Below, piece after piece: positions 36,596 to 44,738 of a stretch of 64,000 bases of DNA. The stretch is from positions 1 through 64,000 of the forward strand of contig SAQR01000033.1 in NCBI GenBank assembly GCA_004020365.1, written 5' to 3'. The position numbers were made by a program, and so were the translations under genes. How positions within the stretch are numbered: position 1 is the first letter of the stretch; every line of letters begins with the position of its first letter. The stretch comes from Mesorhizobium sp. (lineage in GTDB: Bacteria; Pseudomonadota; Alphaproteobacteria; Rhizobiales; Rhizobiaceae). The notes under the pieces are model-generated. The model was not told the origin of the DNA, ran no database searches, and worked only from the letters and a program-made list of their open reading frames with translations.

Positions 36596-38374
36596 CTACA
36601 CAGTTGCTACAGATTGAAGCTGCGGCCTTGACCGCCACCAAAAAATGTAGAGAGCCCCGAGCCAAAGAATAGGCAGGAGCATTAATAGCGAAGCCACCGC
36701 AGCGATTGTCGGGTCGATTTCGTTGCGCATGTTCTCCCACATCTTTAAAGGCAGCGTGCGGATCGAAAACCCGCTTACCATCGACGAGATGACGACCTCG
36801 TCGAAGGAGTGGATAAATGCGAATACAGCGCCTCCGATGATGCCTGGCCGGATCAGTGGCAGTGTAACTCGCATGAATGTCTGCAGCGGTCCGGCGCGCA
36901 TGCTCTTCGCAGCCTGTTCGAGGCGCCGGTCGAACGTCGCCAATGTAGCCGAAACGATCACAACAACGTAGCAGATGGCCCCAATGCTGTGCGACAGAAC
37001 GATGCCGGTCCTTGTACCGATGAGTCCAAGATTGACCAACCCGAGGTAGGCAGCAATGGCGACGACAATGCTTGGAAAGGTGATCGGCGCCAAGAGTACC
37101 ATTGTCAGAGAGCCGCGCAATTGCGAAGAAGTGCGGCTGAGGCCGTAGGCGGCTAGCGTCCCGACGATCGTCGACAGGATAGTGACCATAGCGCCGATCT
37201 GGATGCTGGTCCACGCGGCGCCGTTCCAGGACGGATCTTGGAAGAAGGAGCGGTACCACCTCAGTGAAATGGCTGATGGCGGCATCTCCAGATAAGTTCC
37301 GGCACTAAACGACATGATGATGACCACGACGCCGGGTAACAACAAATAAGTCATGACGAGAATAATGTATAAGATTTCTAAGATCGACCAAGGGTCTTCC
37401 CTGCCAGCTTGGTAGAGATTCGCCATCCAGCGCTTAGCCCTGTAATGATCGGCACCCTCACCAAAGTAGCGTCGCAGCGCACCGAATGGAGGTAGCCGCC
37501 TCTGCCGAGCCCGCTGCGTTCGTTGCGCCGTCCGGCCTTGCGTATCTGAAAGATCGAGGCCGATCATAGAGAGCACGACACCGGCGACCGCCAGGAGGAT
37601 GAAGGCCGAGGCCGCGAGGCGCGCGACGTTAAAGGAGGTCTGGACTTGCGATGCTATGAATGTCGACAGCATAGCGTCTCTCAATCCTCCCAGGGCTGCT
37701 GGCGTGATATAGAAGCCAAGGCAGATCACGAATACCAGCAAAGAACCGCTGCGGACGCCAGGCATGCTGAGAGGGAAAAAGACGCGCCAAAAGGCGGCAG
37801 AAGGCCTTGCTCCCATGCTACGGGCAGCCGCAACCAGCGACTTGTCGATGCCCATCATGACGCTGACCAGAGGCAGTATCATCACGGGCAACATTATATG
37901 AACCATGCTGATGTACACTGCCATGCGGTTATATATGAGCGGCAGAGGACTGGAAATAACGCCACCGTTTAGCAACAGAGTATTGATCAAACCATGATCA
38001 CCAAGGATCACTACCCATGCATAAGTACGCGCCAAGAAGCTGGTCAAATAGGGGATGAGGACAAGCACAATGAGCGTCAATTGCAAACGCTTGGGGGCAG
38101 CCGAGATAAGATACGCTGTGGGGTAACCTATGATAACGCAGAGTGCCGTGGCCACTGCGCTCACTTCGATCGTCTGGAAGAGCACACGGACATTTGCTGG
38201 CTGGCTGAAAAAGGCCTGATAGTTGCTGAGTGAGAAGGCCGGCGCATTAATGCTTGCCAAGAAGAGCCGGACCATCGGTATGCCCATTACCACGAGCAGA
38301 ATGGCCAGCGCCGGCAACGTAAGTCCGATGGGGATCCGACCGAGTTTCTGAAGCATCTTCATCCGCGTTGCCAC
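36596..38374 (-). CDS. Polyamine-type ABC permease, two domains fused
   Basis: This 592-residue protein carries two complete permease halves. Residues ~15-270 resemble PotB/PotH, with EAA-like loop AARSMGARPSAAFWRVFFPL. Residues ~330-585 resemble PotC/PotI, with loop AAKSMRAGPLQTFMRVTLPL. They are joined by a charged linker (SDTQGRTAQRTQRARQRRLP). There are twelve or so TM helices. Most bacteria encode these as separate genes. The GTG at 38374 lies eight bases after the ATPase stop; ATG 38362 is an alternative. The set imports a polyamine or a related cation or organic acid. Confidence 0.9.
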   Translation of the reverse strand: MATRMKMLQKLGRIPIGLTLPALAILLVVMGIPMVRLFLASINAPAFSLSNYQAFFSQPANVRVLFQTIEVSAVATALCVIIGYPTAYLISAAPKRLQLTLIVLVLIPYLTSFLARTYAWVVILGDHGLINTLLLNGGVISSPLPLIYNRMAVYISMVHIMLPVMILPLVSVMMGIDKSLVAAARSMGARPSAAFWRVFFPLSMPGVRSGSLLVFVICLGFYITPAALGGLRDAMLSTFIASQVQTSFNVARLAASAFILLAVAGVVLSMIGLDLSDTQGRTAQRTQRARQRRLPPFGALRRYFGEGADHYRAKRWMANLYQAGREDPWSILEILYIILVMTYLLLPGVVVIIMSFSAGTYLEMPPSAISLRWYRSFFQDPSWNGAAWTSIQIGAMVTILSTIVGTLAAYGLSRTSSQLRGSLTMVLLAPITFPSIVVAIAAYLGLVNLGLIGTRTGIVLSHSIGAICYVVVIVSATLATFDRRLEQAAKSMRAGPLQTFMRVTLPLIRPGIIGGAVFAFIHSFDEVVISSMVSGFSIRTLPLKMWENMRNEIDPTIAAVASLLMLLPILWLGALYIFWWRSRPQLQSVATV

Positions 38375-38382
38375 TAGCTAGT

Positions 38383-39480
38383 TCAGCCCGCAACGAAGCG
38401 GACGTCGGACCTAAGCCAATCAAGTCTCACTTCGTCACCGCGTTGGAAGGTATGCTGTCCCGAGGTTACGTGCTCGCGCACCACGAGAACGCAGTTCCCC
38501 ACCCGCACATTGTATTTGCGCACCGGCCCAGCATAGATCATATCGTCTACGGTGCCAGTGACGGCATGGCGCCGATCAGCATCCGGCTTCCGCGGGGCTG
38601 TCAAAGTGGTGATACCAAGACGCTCCGGCCGTATCATCGGGACTGTGTCGACAGGTTGCGGAGGATCGGATTCGATCTCGAAAAAAGGGGATTCCAAGAA
38701 GTTGGCTTCGCCCAGAAAGCTTGCCACGAAACGCGTGGCTGGCCGATCATACAAGGCCTCCGGCGTGTTCGTCTGCTCGATTCGCCCGGCCCTCATGACG
38801 ACGATACGATCCGATAATGTGAGCGCTTCTTCCTGATCGTGCGTCACACAGATAGTTGTGATGCCGAACTCTTGGTGGAGATTCTTAATCTCGCCCTGCA
38901 TCTCCTCGCGCAAGTTGCGGTCCAGCGCGCTAAGTGGCTCGTCGAGAAGAAGGACCGGCGGATCTGCGATGAGGGCGCGGGCAAGCGCCACGCGCTGTTG
39001 CTGGCCGCCACTGAGTTGAACTGGCATTCGGTCACTGAGCTCACCAAGGTGCACGCGCTGAAGTATGCGATCGACTCGGGCTAACCTCTCGCCAGCCTTT
39101 ATGCCTCGCATCTCCAGCGGAAATTCCAAGTTCCTGCGGACCGAAAGGTGCGGGAACAGAGCATAACTTTGGAAGACAACGCCTTGGTCGCGCTGGTAGG
39201 AAGGAACCGAGCCGACGGACTTTCCCGCGATCAGGATCTCGCCCTTGGTAGGAGCCTCGAACCCGGCAAGCAACATCAGCGTTGTAGTCTTGCCCGAACC
39301 GCTCGGACCCAGAACCGTAAGGAACTCCCCGCGACCAACACTCAGGGATAAATCCCTGACTGCGGCGACAGCCCCGTACGACTTACTAACGTTGCGAAAC
39401 TCGATCTGCGTGGGAACGAGGCTACTCTCCAAAACTTGATCCTCGCGGGACTGGATGCGGTTTCTAACATGAACGTTCAC
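38383..39480 (-). CDS. Polyamine-type ABC ATPase (PotA-like)
   Basis: This ATPase has a C-terminal TOBE domain, about 365 residues. Walker A is LGPSGSGKTTTLMLLAG, Q-loop VVFQSYALFPHLSV, signature LSGGQQQRVALARAL and Walker B LLLDEPLSALD; TOBE motifs near the end include MIRPERLG. The longer reading to 39642 overlaps the binding-protein gene and is unlikely. GTG 39480 has GGAG upstream, and TTG 39432 with AGGA is an equal candidate. It lies between the binding protein and the fused permease. Confidence 0.85.
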   Translation of the reverse strand: MNVHVRNRIQSREDQVLESSLVPTQIEFRNVSKSYGAVAAVRDLSLSVGRGEFLTVLGPSGSGKTTTLMLLAGFEAPTKGEILIAGKSVGSVPSYQRDQGVVFQSYALFPHLSVRRNLEFPLEMRGIKAGERLARVDRILQRVHLGELSDRMPVQLSGGQQQRVALARALIADPPVLLLDEPLSALDRNLREEMQGEIKNLHQEFGITTICVTHDQEEALTLSDRIVVMRAGRIEQTNTPEALYDRPATRFVASFLGEANFLESPFFEIESDPPQPVDTVPMIRPERLGITTLTAPRKPDADRRHAVTGTVDDMIYAGPVRKYNVRVGNCVLVVREHVTSGQHTFQRGDEVRLDWLRSDVRFVAG

Positions 39481-39560
39481 GACAATCGCTCCAAAACTAG
39501 ACGAATGTGACCGCCAGATGTCCTGCGGCCACTTCGCCCTGCACGCCAAACGGATCCTAC

Positions 39561-40649
39561 TTAGAGAAGGATCCACTGGTTCCAGCGATCGCGGAGCCGC
39601 TCGGCGTTGGACAGGCCGTCCGACCCGATTTCGCTGTACCACTTTGTGTTAAGGAGAATGCCGCTGGCCAAGTTGTCAGGGTGGGTAGAGAGTCGACGCC
39701 CCCTCTCCTCCGGAATCAGCTTGTATGCATTGAGGTTGGGAGGGCCGTAGGCGATTCGCTGAGCGAAAGCCGCTTGATTTTTGGCACGAGTGGCGAATTC
39801 AATAAATTTCTGCGCATTTTGCGCATTGGGGCTGCCTTTGACTACCCCCCAGTAATCACATGTCAACTTAGCCTGATTCCGAGTGATCTCAACGGGAGCG
39901 CCCTCGTCGATCAACAAAGCCGCTCGCCCGTCATAGCAATTTCCGATATCCGCCGCCTTTTCACGCAACATTTGCTGGACTTCCGAACCAGTTGTCCACC
40001 ACTTGCGGATGTGAGGCTTGATCTTGTCCAAGCTGGCGAAAACGCGATCAATGTCCATTGGGTATATGGAATCCGCAGCCACGCCGTCTGCCAGAAGCGC
40101 TTCCTCCCAAGGGCCCTCACTACCATATTGGCCGGTTTCGAGAGTACGAACGCCGGGAAATTTCTTGACGTCCCAGAATTCCGCCCACGAAGTCGGCCGC
40201 GGCTTGTTGGCAGGGAAATACTCCTCATTATAGAACATTACCCATGAATACACCTCTCCAGCGACACCATATGGCTGCTTTGCAAACTCTAGTATTGCAT
40301 CGAGCTCTTCTTTCCGATAAATAGAATAGTCTATCTTCTCAAGATACCCTTTCTGTGCCGCTACCATGTTTGTAGCTGGGCTAGCTGCAACAACATCAAT
40401 CGTTACATTATTCTGAGTCACCATAAGCTCAAGTTGCGGCAAGCTGATGTCGTCGGTGATCGGGATGACTTTGATTCCGGTCTCGGTTTCGAACGGCTTC
40501 GCATAAGCTTCTATGTTCGCCTTTCCGACATCGCCACCATAGAGCTGGACCCGTAGCTCACCTTGAGACTGAGCCCAAACGCGGCGGCTTACGTATGGCG
40601 CCGCAATTGCGATAGTTGACAACGTAGTTAGGAACTCTCTGCGACGCAT
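39561..40649 (-). CDS. Polyamine-type periplasmic binding protein
   Basis: This 362-residue binding protein of the PotD/SBP_bac_8 group has a Tat-like signal (MRRREFLTTLSTIAIAAPYV, cleaved after VWAQ). Motifs include LRVQLYGGDVGKANIEAYAK, GYLEKIDYSIY and GVAGEVYSWVMFYNEEYF. AAAAAGGAGGAGGAATT precedes the ATG, a very strong ribosome site. It heads the transporter operon. The exact ligand is not clear; related proteins bind putrescine, spermidine or iron. Confidence 0.87.
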   Translation of the reverse strand: MRRREFLTTLSTIAIAAPYVSRRVWAQSQGELRVQLYGGDVGKANIEAYAKPFETETGIKVIPITDDISLPQLELMVTQNNVTIDVVAASPATNMVAAQKGYLEKIDYSIYRKEELDAILEFAKQPYGVAGEVYSWVMFYNEEYFPANKPRPTSWAEFWDVKKFPGVRTLETGQYGSEGPWEEALLADGVAADSIYPMDIDRVFASLDKIKPHIRKWWTTGSEVQQMLREKAADIGNCYDGRAALLIDEGAPVEITRNQAKLTCDYWGVVKGSPNAQNAQKFIEFATRAKNQAAFAQRIAYGPPNLNAYKLIPEERGRRLSTHPDNLASGILLNTKWYSEIGSDGLSNAERLRDRWNQWILL

Positions 40650-40898
40650 AATTCCTCCTCCTTTTTGTTGGGTAGTCCACCCACTTCTATTACGTGGAGA
40701 TTACACCAGCCTCGGGCTGTTTCCCTTCAACATGGGTGCCCGCTATGCCGAAATTCTGCACTACTTCCGGGTTCCGAGGTTTTTTCCAGCACCAGCTTAA
40801 GCAAGGGTCAACCAGCCTCAGTTTCGCAGCTCTCGGCCGACCGCAATGTCATTGACTTGGCATGAGTCTCAAGCTTGCACCGTTCCACGGGTGCATTG

Positions 40899-40933
40899 CT
40901 GACGCGCGTCGGAGAGATTCTGACGCGCGTCGG
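40899..40933. promoter_or_regulatory. Twin palindromes GACGCGCGTC, 21 bp apart
   Basis: The 14-mer CTGACGCGCGTCGG occurs at 40899-40912 and 40920-40933. Each contains the perfect 10-base palindrome GACGCGCGTC (40901-40910 and 40922-40931). Their centres are 21 bases apart, two turns of the helix, so two dimers would bind the same face. They lie about 250 bases upstream of the polyamine-type binding-protein gene and about 430 upstream of the Lrp gene, in the divergent gap 40650-41360 which otherwise shows no gene. Confidence 0.5.
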
Positions 40934-41360
40934 GGCGAACCGGTCTGCTTACACAGATTGAGCAAGTGTTTCACAAAACGAAGCAAAACGCGGATCTGAG
41001 CCTAGCTCGGATTAATTCAGCGAAGGCGCCCCTCCAGGAAGACAAGGCCGCTGCCCGGCCGGTCGCAAATGGATTTTGCAGATCCAACGTGGGCCGCTCT
41101 GTCCACCTTCAGGCTTTAAGCCTGTGCAGCGCGGCTACTCGAATGCTTCAAAGCACCAACTATGCCATCCGGGCGCCATTTAGAAGCGGGCGTATGCCCG
41201 TTGGCTATGTCGAGCTGGCTCAATCATCAGATGCGTTTTGGCTTGAATCGCAGGTGTGTTCGAGATAGTGCTACGATCTGGTCGCTCGGACTACTGAATG
41301 GCGCTTTCTTCAATAAAACCATGTATTCGTGGCGAAAAATCACTGTATTCTGGGGTCAAT

Positions 41361-41867
41361 ATGCGGTACGATCGAATTGATGCTCGTATTCTTGAAATAA
41401 TGCAAAAAAATAATCGGTTGACCTCCGAAGTCATCGGTGAAATGGCCGGGTTGTCTGCTACGGCCTGTCAAAGGCGCTTGAAGAGGTTGCGGGCCGAAGG
41501 CATAATTGAGGCGGACGTCTCGATCGTGTCGCCAAAAGCGGTTGGGAGACAAGTTCAAATGCTTGTTTTGGTCAGCCTCGAGCGAGAGCGCGCTGATATC
41601 ATTGACCGATTCAAGAGGGTTATCAAATCGTCAGCGGAAGTGGTCAGTGGCTTCTACGTCACAGGAGACGCCGATTTTGTGCTCTATGTGACCGCGCGGA
41701 GTATGGAAGATTACGAGCAGTTTACCCGTCGCTTTTTTTATGAGAACCCTGATATTAAGGGGGTAAAGACGATGGTGATAATGGATCGTGTCAAAGCCGG
41801 ATTCGCTGTGCCTGTTGAAGACGCGTCCGATGAAATGAACCCACATGTCGGAGCGCCTAAAAAATAA
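41361..41867 (+). CDS. Lrp/AsnC-family transcriptional regulator
   Basis: This 168-residue regulator has an N-terminal winged helix-turn-helix (IDARILEIMQKNNRLTSEVI, GEMAGLSATACQRRLKRLRA) and a C-terminal RAM/AsnC ligand domain (FYVTGDADFVLYVTARSMED). ATG 41361 is chosen with GGGGTCAAT upstream. Such proteins form octamers and respond to amino acids. It is divergent from the polyamine-type transporter and convergent with etfA, so it may control either flanking operon. Confidence 0.88.
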   Translation: MRYDRIDARILEIMQKNNRLTSEVIGEMAGLSATACQRRLKRLRAEGIIEADVSIVSPKAVGRQVQMLVLVSLERERADIIDRFKRVIKSSAEVVSGFYVTGDADFVLYVTARSMEDYEQFTRRFFYENPDIKGVKTMVIMDRVKAGFAVPVEDASDEMNPHVGAPKK

Positions 41868-41941
41868 TCCGCTTTCTCAGACTGCTCTCGCAGATCCTCA
41901 GTTGTGTAACGAGTGAAGACGATTTGGGCTTAGCATTCCCC

Positions 41942-41976
41942 TCAGCCGGCATCCCCCCATACACGGGGAGGGCTGA
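41942..41976. terminator. Stem-loop between convergent lrp and etfA
   Basis: TCAGCC/GGCTGA with an inner TCCCC/GGGGA pair forms a two-part stem between the convergent lrp and etfA genes. It lacks a long T tract, so terminator function is tentative. Confidence 0.4.
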
Positions 41977-41994
41977 TGGCCGTGATTGCCGCCT

Positions 41995-42924
41995 TCAAAG
42001 CGCCTTTTGCAACTCCGGCAGGATGACGAAGAGATCGCCGACGAGGCCGTAGTCGGCAACCTGGAAGATCGGCGCTTCCTCGTCCTTGTTGATGGCGACG
42101 ATGACCTTGGAGTCCTTCATGCCGGCAAGGTGCTGGATGGCGCCGGAAATGCCGATCGCGATGTAGAGATCGGGAGCGACGACCTTGCCGGTCTGGCCGA
42201 CCTGCCAGTCATTCGGGGCATAGCCGGCATCGACAGCGGCGCGGGAGGCGCCGACCGCGGCACCCAGCTTGTCGGCGACCGGCAGGATGACTTCCTGGAA
42301 TTTTTCCGACGAGCCGAGCGCACGGCCGCCCGCGATGATGATCTTGGCCGACGTCAGTTCCGGACGGTCGGTTTCCGACAGCTTGTTCTCGACGAAGGAG
42401 GACAGGCCAGGGTCGGCTGCCGCCGAGACAATCTCGACGGCAGCCGCATTGCCTTGGGAGGCGACTGGAAAGGAGGCGGTGCGCACGGTGATGACCTTCT
42501 TGGCATCGCTCGACTGCACGGTCTGGATGGCGTTGCCGGCATAGATCGGCCGCTTGAAGGTGTCGGGCGAAACGACCTCGATGATTTCGGACACCTGCGC
42601 GACGTCGAGCAGCGCCGCCACGCGCGGCGCGACATTCTTGCCCACCGAGGTGGCCGGGGCGACGATCGTGTCATAGGAGCCGGCGAGCGAAACGATCAGA
42701 GCGGCCAGCGGCTCGGCCAGGCGCTCGGCAAGCTCGTCGGCTTCGGCCAAAAGCACCTTGCGAACGCCTTTCAGCTTGGCGGCGGCGTCAGCCGCGCCCT
42801 TGGCGCCCTTGCCGGCGACCAGCACATCGACGTCCGAGCCGATCTGAAGGGCTGCCGAAACCGCCTTGGCGGTCTGGTCGGAAAGGGTCGCATTGTCGTG
42901 TTCGGCGATGAGGAGAATTGCCAT
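41995..42924 (-). CDS. etfA: Electron transfer flavoprotein alpha subunit
   Basis: This 309-residue EtfA binds FAD and passes electrons from dehydrogenases to ETF:quinone oxidoreductase. The C-terminal FAD domain is complete: [97 protein letters not shown] precedes the ATG. The gene is GC-rich with housekeeping-like codons, unlike several neighbours. It follows etfB by 23 bases and ends the minus-strand demethylation-type operon. Confidence 0.95.
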   Translation of the reverse strand: MAILLIAEHDNATLSDQTAKAVSAALQIGSDVDVLVAGKGAKGAADAAAKLKGVRKVLLAEADELAERLAEPLAALIVSLAGSYDTIVAPATSVGKNVAPRVAALLDVAQVSEIIEVVSPDTFKRPIYAGNAIQTVQSSDAKKVITVRTASFPVASQGNAAAVEIVSAAADPGLSSFVENKLSETDRPELTSAKIIIAGGRALGSSEKFQEVILPVADKLGAAVGASRAAVDAGYAPNDWQVGQTGKVVAPDLYIAIGISGAIQHLAGMKDSKVIVAINKDEEAPIFQVADYGLVGDLFVILPELQKAL

Positions 42925-42947
42925 TTTCCTGTTCCTTTCCTGACCGC

Positions 42948-43697
42948 TCAGAGCACGCCGGCTTCGTTCTTCAGCTTGTCGACCAGCTCGGCGACGCTCT
43001 TGACCTTGACGCCAGCCTTGCGGCCGCCGGGCTCCTCGGTCTTGATGACCTTGAGGCGCGGCTTGACGTCGGCGCCGTAGTCGGCCGGGCTCTTCTCGTC
43101 GAGCGGCTTCTTCTTGGCTTTCATGATGTTGGGCAGCGAGGCGTAGCGCGGCTGGTTGAGGCGAAGGTCGGCGGTCACGATCGCCGGCATCTTCAATTCC
43201 ACCGTCTGCAGGCCGCCGTCGACCTCGCGCGTCACCTTGGCATGATCGCCGGCGAGCTCCACCTTCGAGGCGAATGTCCCTTGCGCCCAGCCAAGCAGCG
43301 CTGCCAGCATCTGGCCGGTCTGATTGCTATCGTCATCGATCGCCTGCTTGCCGAGGATGACGAGGCCGGGCTGTTCGGCGTCGACGACGCCCTTCAGCAC
43401 CTTGGCGACGCCCAGCGGCTCTGTCTGTTCGTCGGTCTTGACCAGGATGGCGCGGTCGGCGCCCATGGCGAGCGCGGTGCGCAGCGTCTCCTGCGCCTGT
43501 TGCGGGCCGATCGACACGACGATGATCTCCTCGGCCTTGCCGGCTTCCTTAATGCGGATCGCCTCTTCGACCGCGATCTCGTCGAACGGGTTCATCGCCA
43601 TCTTCACGTTGGCAAGCTCGACGCCCAGTCCGTCGGCTTTCACCCGAACCTTGACGTTGGCATCCACAACCCGCTTCACGGGCACAAGGATCTTCAT
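42948..43697 (-). CDS. etfB: Electron transfer flavoprotein beta subunit
   Basis: This 249-residue EtfB shows [20 protein letters not shown] at the start, [18 protein letters not shown], the AMP-binding line [20 protein letters not shown] and the ETF-beta signature [33 protein letters not shown] precedes the ATG. It is 89 bases downstream of purU on the same strand, so it probably belongs to the same transcription unit as the ETF-dependent dehydrogenase. Confidence 0.95.
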   Translation of the reverse strand: MKILVPVKRVVDANVKVRVKADGLGVELANVKMAMNPFDEIAVEEAIRIKEAGKAEEIIVVSIGPQQAQETLRTALAMGADRAILVKTDEQTEPLGVAKVLKGVVDAEQPGLVILGKQAIDDDSNQTGQMLAALLGWAQGTFASKVELAGDHAKVTREVDGGLQTVELKMPAIVTADLRLNQPRYASLPNIMKAKKKPLDEKSPADYGADVKPRLKVIKTEEPGGRKAGVKVKSVAELVDKLKNEAGVL

Positions 43698-43786
43698 TTA
43701 AACCCTCCGGTTGCAAGCATTATTCCGACAGCTCTTCCACAGCAGTGGTATCACTTTCAGAGCAGCAGATCCGCGGACCCAAATAC

Positions 43787-44638
43787 TTAGCCCGGAAATA
43801 CGACAGTTTTGGCGCCATTCATGAGCACTCGATCCTCCAAATGGCACCGCACTGCGGAGGCCAGTACCCGCCGTTCTATGTCGCGACCTTTCCGCACAAG
43901 CGCTTCCGGCGAGTCAGAGTGAGTTATCTGTTCGACGTCCTGTGCGATGATAGGACCCTCATCGAGATCTGCGCTCACATAATGTGCGGTCGCACCAATC
44001 ATTTTGACGCCACGCCCATACGCTTGATGGTACGGCTTCGCGCCCTTGAAGCCTGGCAGGAAACTATGATGGATGTTGATGCAGCGCCCCGATAAGAAGG
44101 ACGAGAGATCGTCCGATAAGATCTGCATATAGCGCGCGAGCACAACGAGTTCCGCGCCAGTCTCATGGACAATTCGTTTGATTCTTGCCTCCTGATCCGA
44201 CTTGGTGTTACTGGTAACTGGTAGATAGTGAAAAGGCGCATCTCCGAGATCGCTGAAGATTTCGCGTGGATGATTTGAGGCAATGCCGACCACCGCCATG
44301 TTCAGTTCGCCTATTCGGGCCCGATAGAGCAGATCAACAAGGCAGTGATCGAACTTAGATGCGAGTACCAGCACTTTCCGTCGCTGATGACGCGGGTGGA
44401 TAGCCCAGTTCATCTCGTAGTGGCGTGCGACCGCGCCAAAGGTCTCGATCAGGGTCGTGACCTCAGTGCCCGACGGCATGATAAACACCACTCGCATGAA
44501 GAAACGGCCTGTTTCGCTGTCCTCAAACTGCGCCGCCTCCACAATGTTCGCCCCGTACTTGAAAAGCTCCGCGGTCACTCGAGCTACGATCCCGGGTTGG
44601 TCCGAACACTTGAGGCTTAGTGTGAAGGCGGATGTCAT
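43787..44638 (-). CDS. purU: Formyltetrahydrofolate deformylase
   Basis: This 283-residue PurU hydrolyses 10-formyl-THF to formate and THF. An N-terminal ACT domain (FTLSLKCSDQPGIVARVTAE) is followed by the formyltransferase fold with the catalytic set Asn and His in INIHHSFLPGFKGAKPYHQA and Asp in ADLDEGPIIAQD. ATG 44638 is chosen over an upstream reading that runs into the previous gene; GGAG lies upstream. It is located between the DMGDH-like gene and etfB, where it would free folate loaded by demethylation. Confidence 0.92.
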   Translation of the reverse strand: MTSAFTLSLKCSDQPGIVARVTAELFKYGANIVEAAQFEDSETGRFFMRVVFIMPSGTEVTTLIETFGAVARHYEMNWAIHPRHQRRKVLVLASKFDHCLVDLLYRARIGELNMAVVGIASNHPREIFSDLGDAPFHYLPVTSNTKSDQEARIKRIVHETGAELVVLARYMQILSDDLSSFLSGRCINIHHSFLPGFKGAKPYHQAYGRGVKMIGATAHYVSADLDEGPIIAQDVEQITHSDSPEALVRKGRDIERRVLASAVRCHLEDRVLMNGAKTVVFPG

Positions 44639-44738
44639 CGGCTGGTCTAGCTCCAGGACGAGGCTACAGCCCCTCGGTTTGCAGAGCGTGGGCTGATTAG
44701 CCGATTGCGACCAACCAGCGGTCAACGGGATGTTGCGC

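Noticed and set aside
41986-43080. A 364-residue plus-strand reading opposite etfA
   Set aside because: Antisense to a well-supported gene pair; no motif.
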